From the NCBI GenBank assembly GCA_026389265.1, contig JAPLIE010000106.1, forward strand, positions 1-39,253: a stretch of DNA of 39,253 nt, written 5' to 3'. Under the pieces are notes generated by a model, which did not search any database, had not been told where the DNA came from, and saw nothing but the letters and a program-made list of their open reading frames with translations. Both the position numbers and the translations under genes were made by a program. This stretch comes from Cyanobacteriota bacterium (GTDB lineage: Bacteria > Cyanobacteriota > Cyanobacteriia > PCC-6307 > Cyanobiaceae). Of this stretch, positions 30,230 through 37,668 are shown in pieces. Each line of letters begins with the position of its first letter. The stretch's first letter is position 1.

Positions 30230-30776
30230 GGCTTCGCAGCTGGGCACGATGCGGGTGGTGATCGCCGATGCGGGCCCGTTGATCGGGCTGGCGCGGATCG
30301 GCTGCCTTGATCTGCTGCGCGCCTTGTTCTGCGGCGTGACCATCACCGCCGTGGTGGCGGCCGAGATCGGCATCGATGACGACCCTGATGTCCGCGCCGA
30401 TCGCAGGCCCGGTGGCTCTGCCATCGCCGAGGCCCGAGCAGCTGGGTGGCTCAGCATCGCCGACTCAACGGAAGTCCCCGATCTCGAGCCGCTCAATCCC
30501 GGCGTGGACTCAGGCGAGCGCACCACGTTCGCCCTTGCGCTGCATTGGCAGGCCGCTGGCGCCCAGGTGTTGGTGATCGTGGACGACCGCTGCGGCAGGG
30601 CGGAGGCCAGAAGCCGGGGGCTCCCCATCCTCGGCACCGCTGCGGTGCTGGTCGTGGCAAAGCAGCAACAGCTGATTCCTGCCTGCGCGCCGTTGATGGC
30701 GGCCCTGAGGGAGGAGGGCTACTACCTCAGCGATGGGCTGGTGGCCGCCGTGCTCGCTGAGGTGGATGAAGCCTGA
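30216..30776 (+). CDS. DUF3368 PIN-domain toxin
   Basis: This ~186-residue PIN-fold protein is of the DUF3368 family. From Met 12 the sequence MRVVIADAGPLIGLARIGCL carries the first Asp, AVVAAEIG the Glu, LNPGVDSGERTTFALAL the next acidic pair, and VLVIVDDRCGRAEARSRGLP the last Asp residues, all as in the family. PILGTAAVLVVAKQQQLI is the conserved C-terminal part. I list ATG 30216, which overlaps the antitoxin by 14 bp; ATG 30249 is also plausible because family members usually start at this MxVxxDxxPLI motif. Its likely role is a ribonuclease toxin. Confidence 0.82.
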   Translation: MAAPEASQLGTMRVVIADAGPLIGLARIGCLDLLRALFCGVTITAVVAAEIGIDDDPDVRADRRPGGSAIAEARAAGWLSIADSTEVPDLEPLNPGVDSGERTTFALALHWQAAGAQVLVIVDDRCGRAEARSRGLPILGTAAVLVVAKQQQLIPACAPLMAALREEGYYLSDGLVAAVLAEVDEA

Positions 30777-30784
30777 ACCGGGAC

Positions 30785-31177
30785 TTGCTTGTACCGCCAC
30801 ACTGCCACTGGTCTCAAAGATGTTGGGCCCATGCTCGCCCCAGCCAGTCCCGAAGCGCCGCCCTCCTCCACACCGGCCTGCCCTGGGCTGCTGAGTCCGC
30901 AGCAGCCGTTTGCCCCGATCTGGTGGTGGAGCTGGCGAGTCCCAGCGACGAAGGCCCCCGGGGTCTCAGCGCCCTGCGCCAGAAGATGGCCTCCTATGAG
31001 CGCAACGGCGCCCGGCTCGGCTGGCTGTTGATTCCGGCGGAGCGGGCGGTGGAGATCTGGGAACCCCTGGCCGATCCCCCGGCCCCGCCCCGGCGGCTCG
31101 AAGCGGCCAGCCGCCTTAATGCAGATCCCCACTTCCCAGGGCTGGCGGTGGATCTTGAGGAGATCTGGGCGGGCTGA
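30785..31177 (+). pseudogene. Broken Uma2-family endonuclease (3' part)
   Basis: The C-terminal part of a Uma2 (DUF820) PD-(D/E)XK protein is clear from CPDLVVELASPSDEGPRGLS (near 30907) through LRQKMASYERNGARLGWLLI to GLAVDLEEIWAG. The catalytic Glu (VVEL) and Lys (QKM) remain, but the N-terminal half with the RSPD aspartate is missing. Just upstream, a different frame reads LLSPQQPFAPI, which looks like the sequence that should precede CPDLVVEL, so a frameshift lies near 30905. Sequence before about 30870 is unrecognisable. The TGA at 31175 is followed 17 bp later by the convergent carotenoid oxygenase. Confidence 0.7.
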
Positions 31178-31194
31178 ACCCCACCAAAACCCCC

Positions 31195-32820
31195 TCAACC
31201 CTCCACAAAACTCCCGTGCAGCCCATAGGGGATCGCCAGGGGCAGCTCCACTACCGCCAGCTCCTCCATCGAGGCGGCATCGAGGATCACCAGATCGCTG
31301 GCGCAGCGGGCGCCGTTCCACACCATGCACAGCACCCAGCCGTCGTCCTCGGCGGGTTCCGGGCTGCCGACGGGCATGGAACGGGGCACCATCACCGGTT
31401 CGCTCACGAAGCCCCGCGGGGCTGCGCTCCACACCTTGCGCTCGCCGTTGACCAGATCCAGCTTCTTGATCGCCTGGAGCGGATCGTTGCCGGTTTCGCG
31501 CTCCGCCACAGCCATCCAGCCATAGCGGCTGAACAATCCCTCGCGGCGCGGATTCACCATGGCGAACTCGCAGCAGCGCTCGCTCAGCCGCTCGCTGCGC
31601 ACGGTCCCAGCGTTGAGGTCGATCGTGCAACGCTCGAGCAGGCCCTCGGGGATCAGGTCGAAGTCGATCGTGCGGAAGTCGGTATCGGGGCCGATCGTCG
31701 GGAAATCGGCGTAGAAGATGCTCTCCACCACGATCGGGGAGGGGGTGGACGAAGCCGCTGCTCCCTGGGGGTTGCTGCTGGTAACTGGGGAGTCGATCGC
31801 CTCCTCCCAGGCATTGAGGTGGTGAAACACGAAGCCCTCGGGCGCCGGCACAATCCGCGGCGGTTGGCCCGCAAAGGCGCCCGAATCCCGCGGGATCAAC
31901 CAAAACTGGGCCTGACCGCCGGGCTTGGAGGCCAGGCACTGGGCGGCGCCCTTCTGGCCCAGCAGGAAGGGCAGCGGGTTGAAGGCGATCGCGTTCTGCA
32001 GGAACACCGCCCAGTTGGGGGTGATGGCGAAGTCGTGCAGGAAGGCGAAGCCGCCAAAGCTGTCGGAGCGCTCGCTTAACAATTGGCCGGCCTTGACACC
32101 AGTGGCGGGGTCGTCGGCGACGGCGAACTCCATCAGCCGGATCGTGCTGCGCGGGCCGCTCTTCACCCCGAAGGTCACCATGCGCTCGGCGCCGTGGTGG
32201 CCGGGATCGAAGCGGGGGTGGGCGCTGAAGGCCTCGCCGGGCTTGAGCACGCCATCCAGCAGGGAGATCCCCTTGGTGTCGAGGGTGTCGGGGTCGAGGG
32301 CGTGGGGGGAACTGGCCTCCCACAGGGCCAGCAGTTGATCGCCGAGCTTCACCACATGGGTGTTGGCGATGTTCTTGAGGCGCACGTCGAAGGCATTGGC
32401 GAGCAGGCCGCCGGGCTTCTGGGTGCCGAACACGCCGCGATAGAGGGGCTTGCCGGCCTTCTCCTCGGCCAGCCAGCCCTCGGTGCGCACGAAGCGGTTG
32501 GTGAGGCTCAGGCCGCCAGCTTCGAAGCGCAGGGCCGTGATCATGCCGTCGCCATCAAAGGGGTGATGCACCCAGTGGCCGCCGCGCTCCAGCCGGCCGG
32601 GACCATTGCGGTAGAGGCTGCCCTTGAGGTCGGCGGGGATGGTGCCCTTGCTGGCTTTGAGCGGAACGTTGCTCAGCTCCTGGCCCACGTTGCGGAAGCC
32701 ACTGGCCCAGTCGGCGCGGTCGTAGCGCGGGGTGGGTTCGGTTGGCTGCGCCGGTGTTGCCTGAAAACCTCCTCCGCCATCGGCACTGGAGACCTGCTTG
32801 CGGCCGGAGGCGAGGGTCAT
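31195..32820 (-). CDS. Carotenoid cleavage oxygenase (RPE65/CCD family)
   Basis: This 541-residue non-heme iron dioxygenase cleaves carotenoids or apocarotenoids and is related to Synechocystis Diox1/ACO. Four iron-binding histidine motifs are seen in order: SAHPRFDP, FLHDFAIT, VFHHLNAWEE and the terminal IPYGLHGSFVEG. Second-shell glutamates occur in HLNAWEE and CCEFAMVNP. The N-terminal family segment LYRNGPGRLERGG and HHPFDGDGMI are present. I chose ATG 32820 because upstream codons to 32970 are low-complexity and outside the family; residues 1-35 are still variable. The product could be retinal-type aldehydes or other apocarotenoids. It is divergent from the haloperoxidase-like gene. Confidence 0.92.
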   Translation of the reverse strand: MTLASGRKQVSSADGGGGFQATPAQPTEPTPRYDRADWASGFRNVGQELSNVPLKASKGTIPADLKGSLYRNGPGRLERGGHWVHHPFDGDGMITALRFEAGGLSLTNRFVRTEGWLAEEKAGKPLYRGVFGTQKPGGLLANAFDVRLKNIANTHVVKLGDQLLALWEASSPHALDPDTLDTKGISLLDGVLKPGEAFSAHPRFDPGHHGAERMVTFGVKSGPRSTIRLMEFAVADDPATGVKAGQLLSERSDSFGGFAFLHDFAITPNWAVFLQNAIAFNPLPFLLGQKGAAQCLASKPGGQAQFWLIPRDSGAFAGQPPRIVPAPEGFVFHHLNAWEEAIDSPVTSSNPQGAAASSTPSPIVVESIFYADFPTIGPDTDFRTIDFDLIPEGLLERCTIDLNAGTVRSERLSERCCEFAMVNPRREGLFSRYGWMAVAERETGNDPLQAIKKLDLVNGERKVWSAAPRGFVSEPVMVPRSMPVGSPEPAEDDGWVLCMVWNGARCASDLVILDAASMEELAVVELPLAIPYGLHGSFVEG

Positions 32821-33300
32821 GGGGCGCGGTGGGGAGGGACCTGGGGGCGGAGCAGCGCACCGCAGGTTCTGGATATTAAATACTATGAAGCATGGCGGCC
32901 GCAGTCGCGTGCTGAACGGCGAGGCGGAGCTGCTTGGTGCCAGTAGAACGCATTTTTGCTCGATAGGCACAAGTCATGTAAGCGAACTGTTGTTCGCAAA
33001 TTGCAAAATTTTTGAGGCGCCTAACCTGCCGTATGTGCTGTGAATCTGCTGCACATGAGTTACCATGCAAGGAGCTGCAGATGCTTGCTTCAGGAATTTC
33101 TTGCTACAGGTCCTTTGGGGAAGGCCATGCCATTAATTGCCCAATGAGGCATTTGCCATTATATAATGTATTGGCCGCTGTTTAGATGCAGTGAGCGGCA
33201 TCTTTCGATGGGCTGATTGTTTTGAAACAGCAAAGCCTATCTAGGTCTTGATCTGTCGCATTGACCCCGCCAGAACGTCTTTTCTTGCGTAACTATCACC
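32821..33300. other. 480-bp divergent intergenic region
   Basis: This AT-richer region lies between the divergent carotenoid oxygenase and haloperoxidase-like genes. It contains a perfect hairpin GCGAAC-TGTT-GTTCGC (32982-32997) and an AT-rich minus-strand stretch near 32873-32885. It also has a consensus TATAAT inside the palindrome ATTATATAAT (33158-33167), and an inverted repeat GCCGCT/AGCGGC near 33174-33200. No gene was recognised in it. Confidence 0.5.
33137..33167 (+). promoter_or_regulatory. Possible promoter with TATAAT upstream of the haloperoxidase-like gene
   Basis: TTGCCC (33137-33142) and a perfect TATAAT (33162-33167) are spaced 19 bp apart. This would give a 5' leader of about 125 nt. 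Only the -10 element is strong. Confidence 0.35.
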
Positions 33301-35052
33301 ATGGCTGATTTCTCAGTAGATGTCGATGTTCTCTGTGCCCCTTCCATCAAGGCCAGCGGCGGCGCCGGCTTGGCCTTGCTGTGGCTGCGGGCCAGCGATG
33401 GGACGAACTCCCGGGCAGACCTCCTGGACCTGGACATGTGCTCGCTGGCAGCCGGGAAAGCTGCTGCACCTGAAACGGTGTGGGTATCCCTCTATCTCTC
33501 CACCGATCGTCGTTTCGACAGCGATGACATCGTCCTGGTGCGCCGCCAGGTGAGGCTCGAGGCCAACGACAACAAGGCGCTGCTGGTCGCTTTCGCCACC
33601 GCCGACCAGGCCGTGGCCGATGGCTCCTACTACCTGATCGCCCGCGTCGAGTCAGCTGGCGGGGTGGTGGACGTCAACCCGGCCAACAATCAAAGCGTGG
33701 AGCTGGTCAATGGTCGCGGCAGCGATGGGATCCTCACCTGGATCAGCTGTGCCCTCAACGCGATCCAATCGGCCGGTAGCAATGGCAAGCCCGGGGTGCC
33801 ACCCACCACCGGCACCCGGCTGATGGCCATGCTCTCCACCGCCATGCTCGATGCCGTGGCCGCCTTTGGCGACAAGGTGAACCCCTACCGCTTCGATCTC
33901 ACGGCCCCCAGCGGCGCGAGCCGCGAGGCCGCGGTCGTGGGGGCCGCCCAGCGGATCCTGGCCCTGGAGCTGCCAGGGGAGTCCGACCTGATCCAGGACC
34001 AGCTCTCCAAATCTTTGTCGGAACTCAAAGGCTCGAAACAAGGCATCCAGGCGGGCCTGGCCTTCGGGGCCGGTCTGGCGGATCAGGTGCGCGCCTCCCG
34101 CGCCAGCGATGGCTACAACAACAACACCCCCTACACCCCACCCGCCTCTGGCTTACCGGGGTATGTGTGGATGCCGGCCACCTCAGGTCCCACCGCCGGC
34201 GTGGCCCTCGGCCCCAACTGGGGATCGGTCACCCCCTGGGTGATCAGCGGGCCGGACGCCTATCGATCCGACGGCCTCCAGTGCCGGCCGGATGTCGACC
34301 TCAACGCCTATGGGGTCCAGCTCAACGAGGTGCGCCAGTTCGGTGGCCTGGCCAGCACGGCGGTGACCCAGAACCAGTTGCGCACCGCAGACCAGACCCA
34401 GATCGCCCTCTTCTGGGCCTACGACAGGCCCGACACCTTCCGCCCCTATGGCCAACTGATCGACATCGCCATGAATGTGGCGGTTCAAAAGAAGAGCAGC
34501 CTGGAGACCAACGCCAAAATGGTTGCCAGCCTGAGCATCGCCATGGCGGACGCGGTGATCTGCGCCTGGAAGGAGAAGTACGACAACGCCCAGCCCCGCC
34601 CCGCCGATCTGATCACCGGAGCCTTCTCCGACACCGATGGGGTGGCCTCCACCGTGCGCGACAGCCAATGGCAGTCGCTGCTCTCCTCGATCAATGGCGT
34701 TCAGTCGCCACCCTTTCCCGATTTTCTCTCGGGCCACTCGGTGATGGGCGGGGCCTTCGCCAGCGTGATGACCCAGTTCTTCGGTGACAAGGTGGTGTTC
34801 TCGGCCCGCTCGGACGAACTGCCGGGCGTGAAGCGCACCTTTGACGGCTGGATTGCTCCCGGCAGTCTGGGGGATCTGAGCACCGTGGCCGTGAGGCCCA
34901 ACAGCTTCTATGAGGCCGGCCTGGAAGATGCGGTGAGCCGTGTCTACGGCGGTGTTCACATCCGCGAGGCCTGTCTCGACTCCTTCAACGTGGGCGTCAA
35001 GGTGGGTGATGCTGTGGCCCGGAGCTTTTTGGGCCAGGGGGCACTCGTCTGA
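33301..35052 (+). CDS. Vanadium-dependent haloperoxidase family protein with N-terminal beta-sandwich
   Basis: This 583-residue protein belongs to the PAP2/vanadium haloperoxidase superfamily. All three vanadate/phosphate-pocket motifs are present: K426-x6-RP (KYDNAQPRP), SGH at 477-479 (FLSGHSVMGG) and R547-x5-H553 (RVYGGVH). The first ~145 residues instead resemble a CARDB-like beta-sandwich (VSLYLSTDRRFDSDDIVLV; DGSYYLIARV; VDVNPANNQSVEL). There is no signal peptide, so export would need another route. It could oxidise halides with peroxide or act as an acid phosphatase; the motifs alone do not separate these. It is transcribed away from the carotenoid oxygenase. Confidence 0.83.
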   Translation: MADFSVDVDVLCAPSIKASGGAGLALLWLRASDGTNSRADLLDLDMCSLAAGKAAAPETVWVSLYLSTDRRFDSDDIVLVRRQVRLEANDNKALLVAFATADQAVADGSYYLIARVESAGGVVDVNPANNQSVELVNGRGSDGILTWISCALNAIQSAGSNGKPGVPPTTGTRLMAMLSTAMLDAVAAFGDKVNPYRFDLTAPSGASREAAVVGAAQRILALELPGESDLIQDQLSKSLSELKGSKQGIQAGLAFGAGLADQVRASRASDGYNNNTPYTPPASGLPGYVWMPATSGPTAGVALGPNWGSVTPWVISGPDAYRSDGLQCRPDVDLNAYGVQLNEVRQFGGLASTAVTQNQLRTADQTQIALFWAYDRPDTFRPYGQLIDIAMNVAVQKKSSLETNAKMVASLSIAMADAVICAWKEKYDNAQPRPADLITGAFSDTDGVASTVRDSQWQSLLSSINGVQSPPFPDFLSGHSVMGGAFASVMTQFFGDKVVFSARSDELPGVKRTFDGWIAPGSLGDLSTVAVRPNSFYEAGLEDAVSRVYGGVHIREACLDSFNVGVKVGDAVARSFLGQGALV

Positions 35053-35192
35053 TCGGGGAATCTGGATCACCGGCCCTCTCGCTGGTCGATGAGCTGCTGC
35101 CCGGGAGTCCGCTCGGGATGTCGTGATCCGGTGGGGTGGAGCCTTGAATCCGTCTGCCGGTTGCGGCGGTTCAAGGCTCCCTCAGGCCGGCT

Positions 35193-35363
35193 TCAGCGGA
35201 GGCAGGGAACCTGGCTGGGTTCGCAGGGCGGTAGGGGACGCTCGCAGGGCGGATTCAGGGCAGCGCTGTCACAGGGGTGGCTGGGCAGTTGGGCGGCTCT
35301 GCCGGGCGAGCTCAGCAGGCAGGTGGCGGCGGTGAGGGCGGCCAGAAGAATCGAGCGGTTCAT
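35193..35363 (-). CDS. Small Cys/Pro-rich secreted peptide
   Basis: This 56-codon minus-strand ORF starts at ATG 35363. It begins MNRSILLAALTAATCLLSS, a convincing signal peptide with cleavage likely after GRA or RAA near residue 24. The remainder of ~32 residues contains evenly spaced Cys in Pro-rich context: HPC, PPC, PPC and VPC, ending LR. Four cysteines in the mature part suggest two disulfides or metal binding. No family is recognised. It is isolated between the haloperoxidase-like gene and the FAD monooxygenase gene. Coding status rests on the signal peptide and Cys pattern, since it is too short for statistics. Confidence 0.55.
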   Translation of the reverse strand: MNRSILLAALTAATCLLSSPGRAAQLPSHPCDSAALNPPCERPLPPCEPSQVPCLR

Positions 35364-35415
35364 GGTGATCCGATCACTGGCTTTAATTTAGGGGCGGTAG
35401 CTCTACCTGGCGTCG

Positions 35416-35471
35416 GCGTGGTCTTCGACGCGTGGTTTTCGCTACGTGGTTTTCGCAACGTGGTCTTCGCT
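35416..35471. repeat. Four tandem 14-bp repeats upstream of FAD monooxygenase
   Basis: There are four consecutive 14-bp units at 35416, 35430, 35444 and 35458, consensus RCGTGGTYTTCGCN, ending 56 bp before the ATG at 35528. The third and fourth units differ at two positions. The array is in an intergenic position upstream of the FAD monooxygenase. Confidence 0.9.
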
Positions 35472-35527
35472 ACTCAGAGGACGCTCCGTACCCCATAGGT
35501 TCGGACTCTTCTAATGCCGGATTCGCC

Positions 35528-36841
35528 ATGGGCCCGTCGCCTGCCCGTCGCGTTGCCATCGTGGGCGCCGGCAGCAGCGGCCTGTTGCTGGCCCTGCTCC
35601 TGCAGCGACAGGGCCATCAGGTGTGCCTGTTCGAGCGGGCTCCCGACCTGCGGCCAGAGGGTTGCGGCATCCTGCTGGTGCGCAGTGGCGTGGAGGCGAT
35701 CGCCGCTGCCGGAATCCCCGCCTTGCTGGAGGAGATCCTGGCCGCGGGCTTGCCGGTGAGCCGCTTCGTGGTGCGCAATCTGCGTGGCGACCTGATCAAC
35801 AGCAGCCCGGCCGAACGGGAACCCGGTGAGCTTCCCTCCCTGCTGATCCAGCGCCGATTCATCCTTGAGGCCATGGCCGCTCGGCTGGAAGCCGGCGTGT
35901 TCCGCCCCGGCGCGGGCCTGCTGTGCTGGAGCCAGGACTCGGCTGGGGTGGAGGCCCATTTCGATGACGGCTCCTATTGGCAGGGGGATCTGTTGGTCGG
36001 TGCCGATGGCCTCCATTCGCGGGTGGCGCAGCAGCTGGCACCCCTGCGGCGCCTCAATTTCCTGGGTGATCGGGTCTGGCGGGGGGTGGTGGCCGATGGC
36101 TCCCTCTGCCGCGATGGCGAGTTCTTTGTCTATGCCCGCGGCCGCGGCGTCTACGCCAACGTCTTTGACCTCGGCACCGATGCCGATGGGGTGCCCCTCA
36201 CCCACTGGGGCTTCTTCCAGGAGGAGGTGCTGCCCGCGGATCGCAGCGAGCGCCGTCGCCTGCTGTCTGAGCCGGTGCCCGAGGAGGGCCTCGCCAAACT
36301 CCCCGCCGACCTAGCGACCCTGATCCGCGCGACACCGCCGCAGCGGCAGGTGGCCAACTGGTCGTTCGACATCGACCCTCTGCCCACCCTGGTGGCAGGC
36401 CGGGTGGCCTTGCTGGGGGATGCGGGCCACGCCATGAGTTCCTCCCAGGCCCGGGGCATGACCGCCGGGCTTGAGGATGCGGTGGCCCTGGCGCGGCTGC
36501 TGGGGGCCCTGGCGGCAGACGGCGGCGCCGGGGAGGGAACCGCTGGGGCAGCGCCAGAGCGTGGCGGCGCGGCGGATCCGGAGGGGACCGCCTGCTGCGG
36601 CGTGGAGACCGCCCTGCTCCGTTACAACGCCGAGCGCCTTCCCGTGGTGCACCGCTACCAGGAGCGCAGCCGCCAGGTGAGTGCCCGCACCGGCCGAATG
36701 CGGCGGCCCCAGGTGGCGGCGGAGCAGGGGCCGGGAGCCACCGGCCTTGGGCTGGCCCCGACCTCAGCGGCGGGGGGAGCATCTAGCCACAGCTCGCAGG
36801 CGGATACGGCCAGCAAGCCGACCACGGCCAGGGCTGCCTGA
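35528..36841 (+). CDS. FAD-dependent monooxygenase
   Basis: This 437-residue group A flavoprotein monooxygenase (UbiH/zeaxanthin-epoxidase-like) has the Rossmann FAD motif VAIVGAGSSGLLLALLLQRQ at residues 8-27. DGLHSRV (the DG motif region) is at about 159-165, and the second FAD motif GDAGHAMSSSQARGMTAGLE is near 298-317. The conserved family aromatic-hydroxylase spacing is kept. The last ~110 residues include an Ala/Gly-rich insertion and a Ser/Thr/Ala tail with no known domain. The substrate is unknown. ATG 35528 gives the motif at the usual distance; the open frame upstream to 35432 runs through the 14-bp repeats and is not convincing. Confidence 0.87.
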   Translation: MGPSPARRVAIVGAGSSGLLLALLLQRQGHQVCLFERAPDLRPEGCGILLVRSGVEAIAAAGIPALLEEILAAGLPVSRFVVRNLRGDLINSSPAEREPGELPSLLIQRRFILEAMAARLEAGVFRPGAGLLCWSQDSAGVEAHFDDGSYWQGDLLVGADGLHSRVAQQLAPLRRLNFLGDRVWRGVVADGSLCRDGEFFVYARGRGVYANVFDLGTDADGVPLTHWGFFQEEVLPADRSERRRLLSEPVPEEGLAKLPADLATLIRATPPQRQVANWSFDIDPLPTLVAGRVALLGDAGHAMSSSQARGMTAGLEDAVALARLLGALAADGGAGEGTAGAAPERGGAADPEGTACCGVETALLRYNAERLPVVHRYQERSRQVSARTGRMRRPQVAAEQGPGATGLGLAPTSAAGGASSHSSQADTASKPTTARAA

Positions 36842-36899
36842 GCGTTCCGGCACCGTCCGCTGCCCGAGAGCCGGCGGCAGAACTGGGATGGGTCGTGGC

Positions 36900-37529
36900 T
36901 CAGCTTCCGGCCCGCTCCAGCACCCCCTTGCTGCTCGGCACCGCATCGGCCCGGCGGGGGTCGATTTCCACAGCCTGCCGCAGTGCACGGGCGAAGGCCT
37001 TGAAGCTCGCCTCCACGATGTGGTGGGAGTTCACACCATCGAGCTGGCGCACATGCAGGGTGAGGCCGGCGTTGTTGGCCACCGCTACGTAGAACTCCTT
37101 CACCAGCTCGGTGTCGTAGCTGCCGATCTTGTGAGCGGGGATCGTGAGGCCCCAGCTCAGGTGTGGCCGACCCGAGCAATCGAGGGCCACCTGCACCAGG
37201 GCCTCATCGAGGGGCGCCAGGAAGTGGCCGAAGCGGTGGATGCCGCGGCGGTCCCCCAGGGCCTGGGCGAGGGCCTGCCCGAAGGCGATGCCCACATCCT
37301 CGTTGGTGTGATGGTCGTCGATGTGGGTGTCGCCGTTGGCGCTGATCTCCAGATCGATCAGGCCATGGCTGCTGATCTGGTGGAGCATGTGATCGAGGAA
37401 GGGCACACCGGTGGCCACCTGGCAGGAGCCACTGCCATCGAGGCCGAGCTTCACCCGAACGTTGGTTTCGCCGGTGACGCGGTGGATCTCGGCGGTGCGG
37501 GCGGAGTGGGTGTCGGTGCCAGTTTGCAT
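36900..37529 (-). CDS. hisB: Imidazoleglycerol-phosphate dehydratase
   Basis: HisB (209 residues) dehydrates imidazoleglycerol phosphate to imidazole-acetol phosphate, the sixth step of histidine synthesis. Duplicated metal motifs [10 protein letters not shown] and [12 protein letters not shown] are present with all histidines. [16 protein letters not shown] and the C-terminal SSKGVLE are also typical. Start ATG 37529 (MQTGTD) gives normal length; an ATG at 37574 would add an Arg/Pro-rich extension. The upstream 139 bp separates it from the divergent GT61 gene. Confidence 0.96.
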   Translation of the reverse strand: MQTGTDTHSARTAEIHRVTGETNVRVKLGLDGSGSCQVATGVPFLDHMLHQISSHGLIDLEISANGDTHIDDHHTNEDVGIAFGQALAQALGDRRGIHRFGHFLAPLDEALVQVALDCSGRPHLSWGLTIPAHKIGSYDTELVKEFYVAVANNAGLTLHVRQLDGVNSHHIVEASFKAFARALRQAVEIDPRRADAVPSSKGVLERAGS

Positions 37530-37668
37530 GGGTTGCCCGCGCTGTCGCGGCGCCGATCGGGATGGGTTGATCATGCCGAAGCCAGGCGGCCCAGCCAAGT
37601 TGAGCGGATCGTGGGGCGCTCCAGCTCCGGTGGCTAGCAACGGTTATGCTTATCAATAGGGTGGCAAT

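Noticed and set aside
30722-32323. 533-residue minus-strand ORF in another frame of the carotenoid oxygenase
   Set aside because: Low-complexity Arg/Pro sequence; the alternative frame has all four His motifs of the oxygenase.
35089-35391. 100-residue plus-strand ORF downstream of the haloperoxidase-like gene
   Set aside because: Arg/Gly-rich with no motif; the minus strand carries a signal-peptide ORF that explains the region better.
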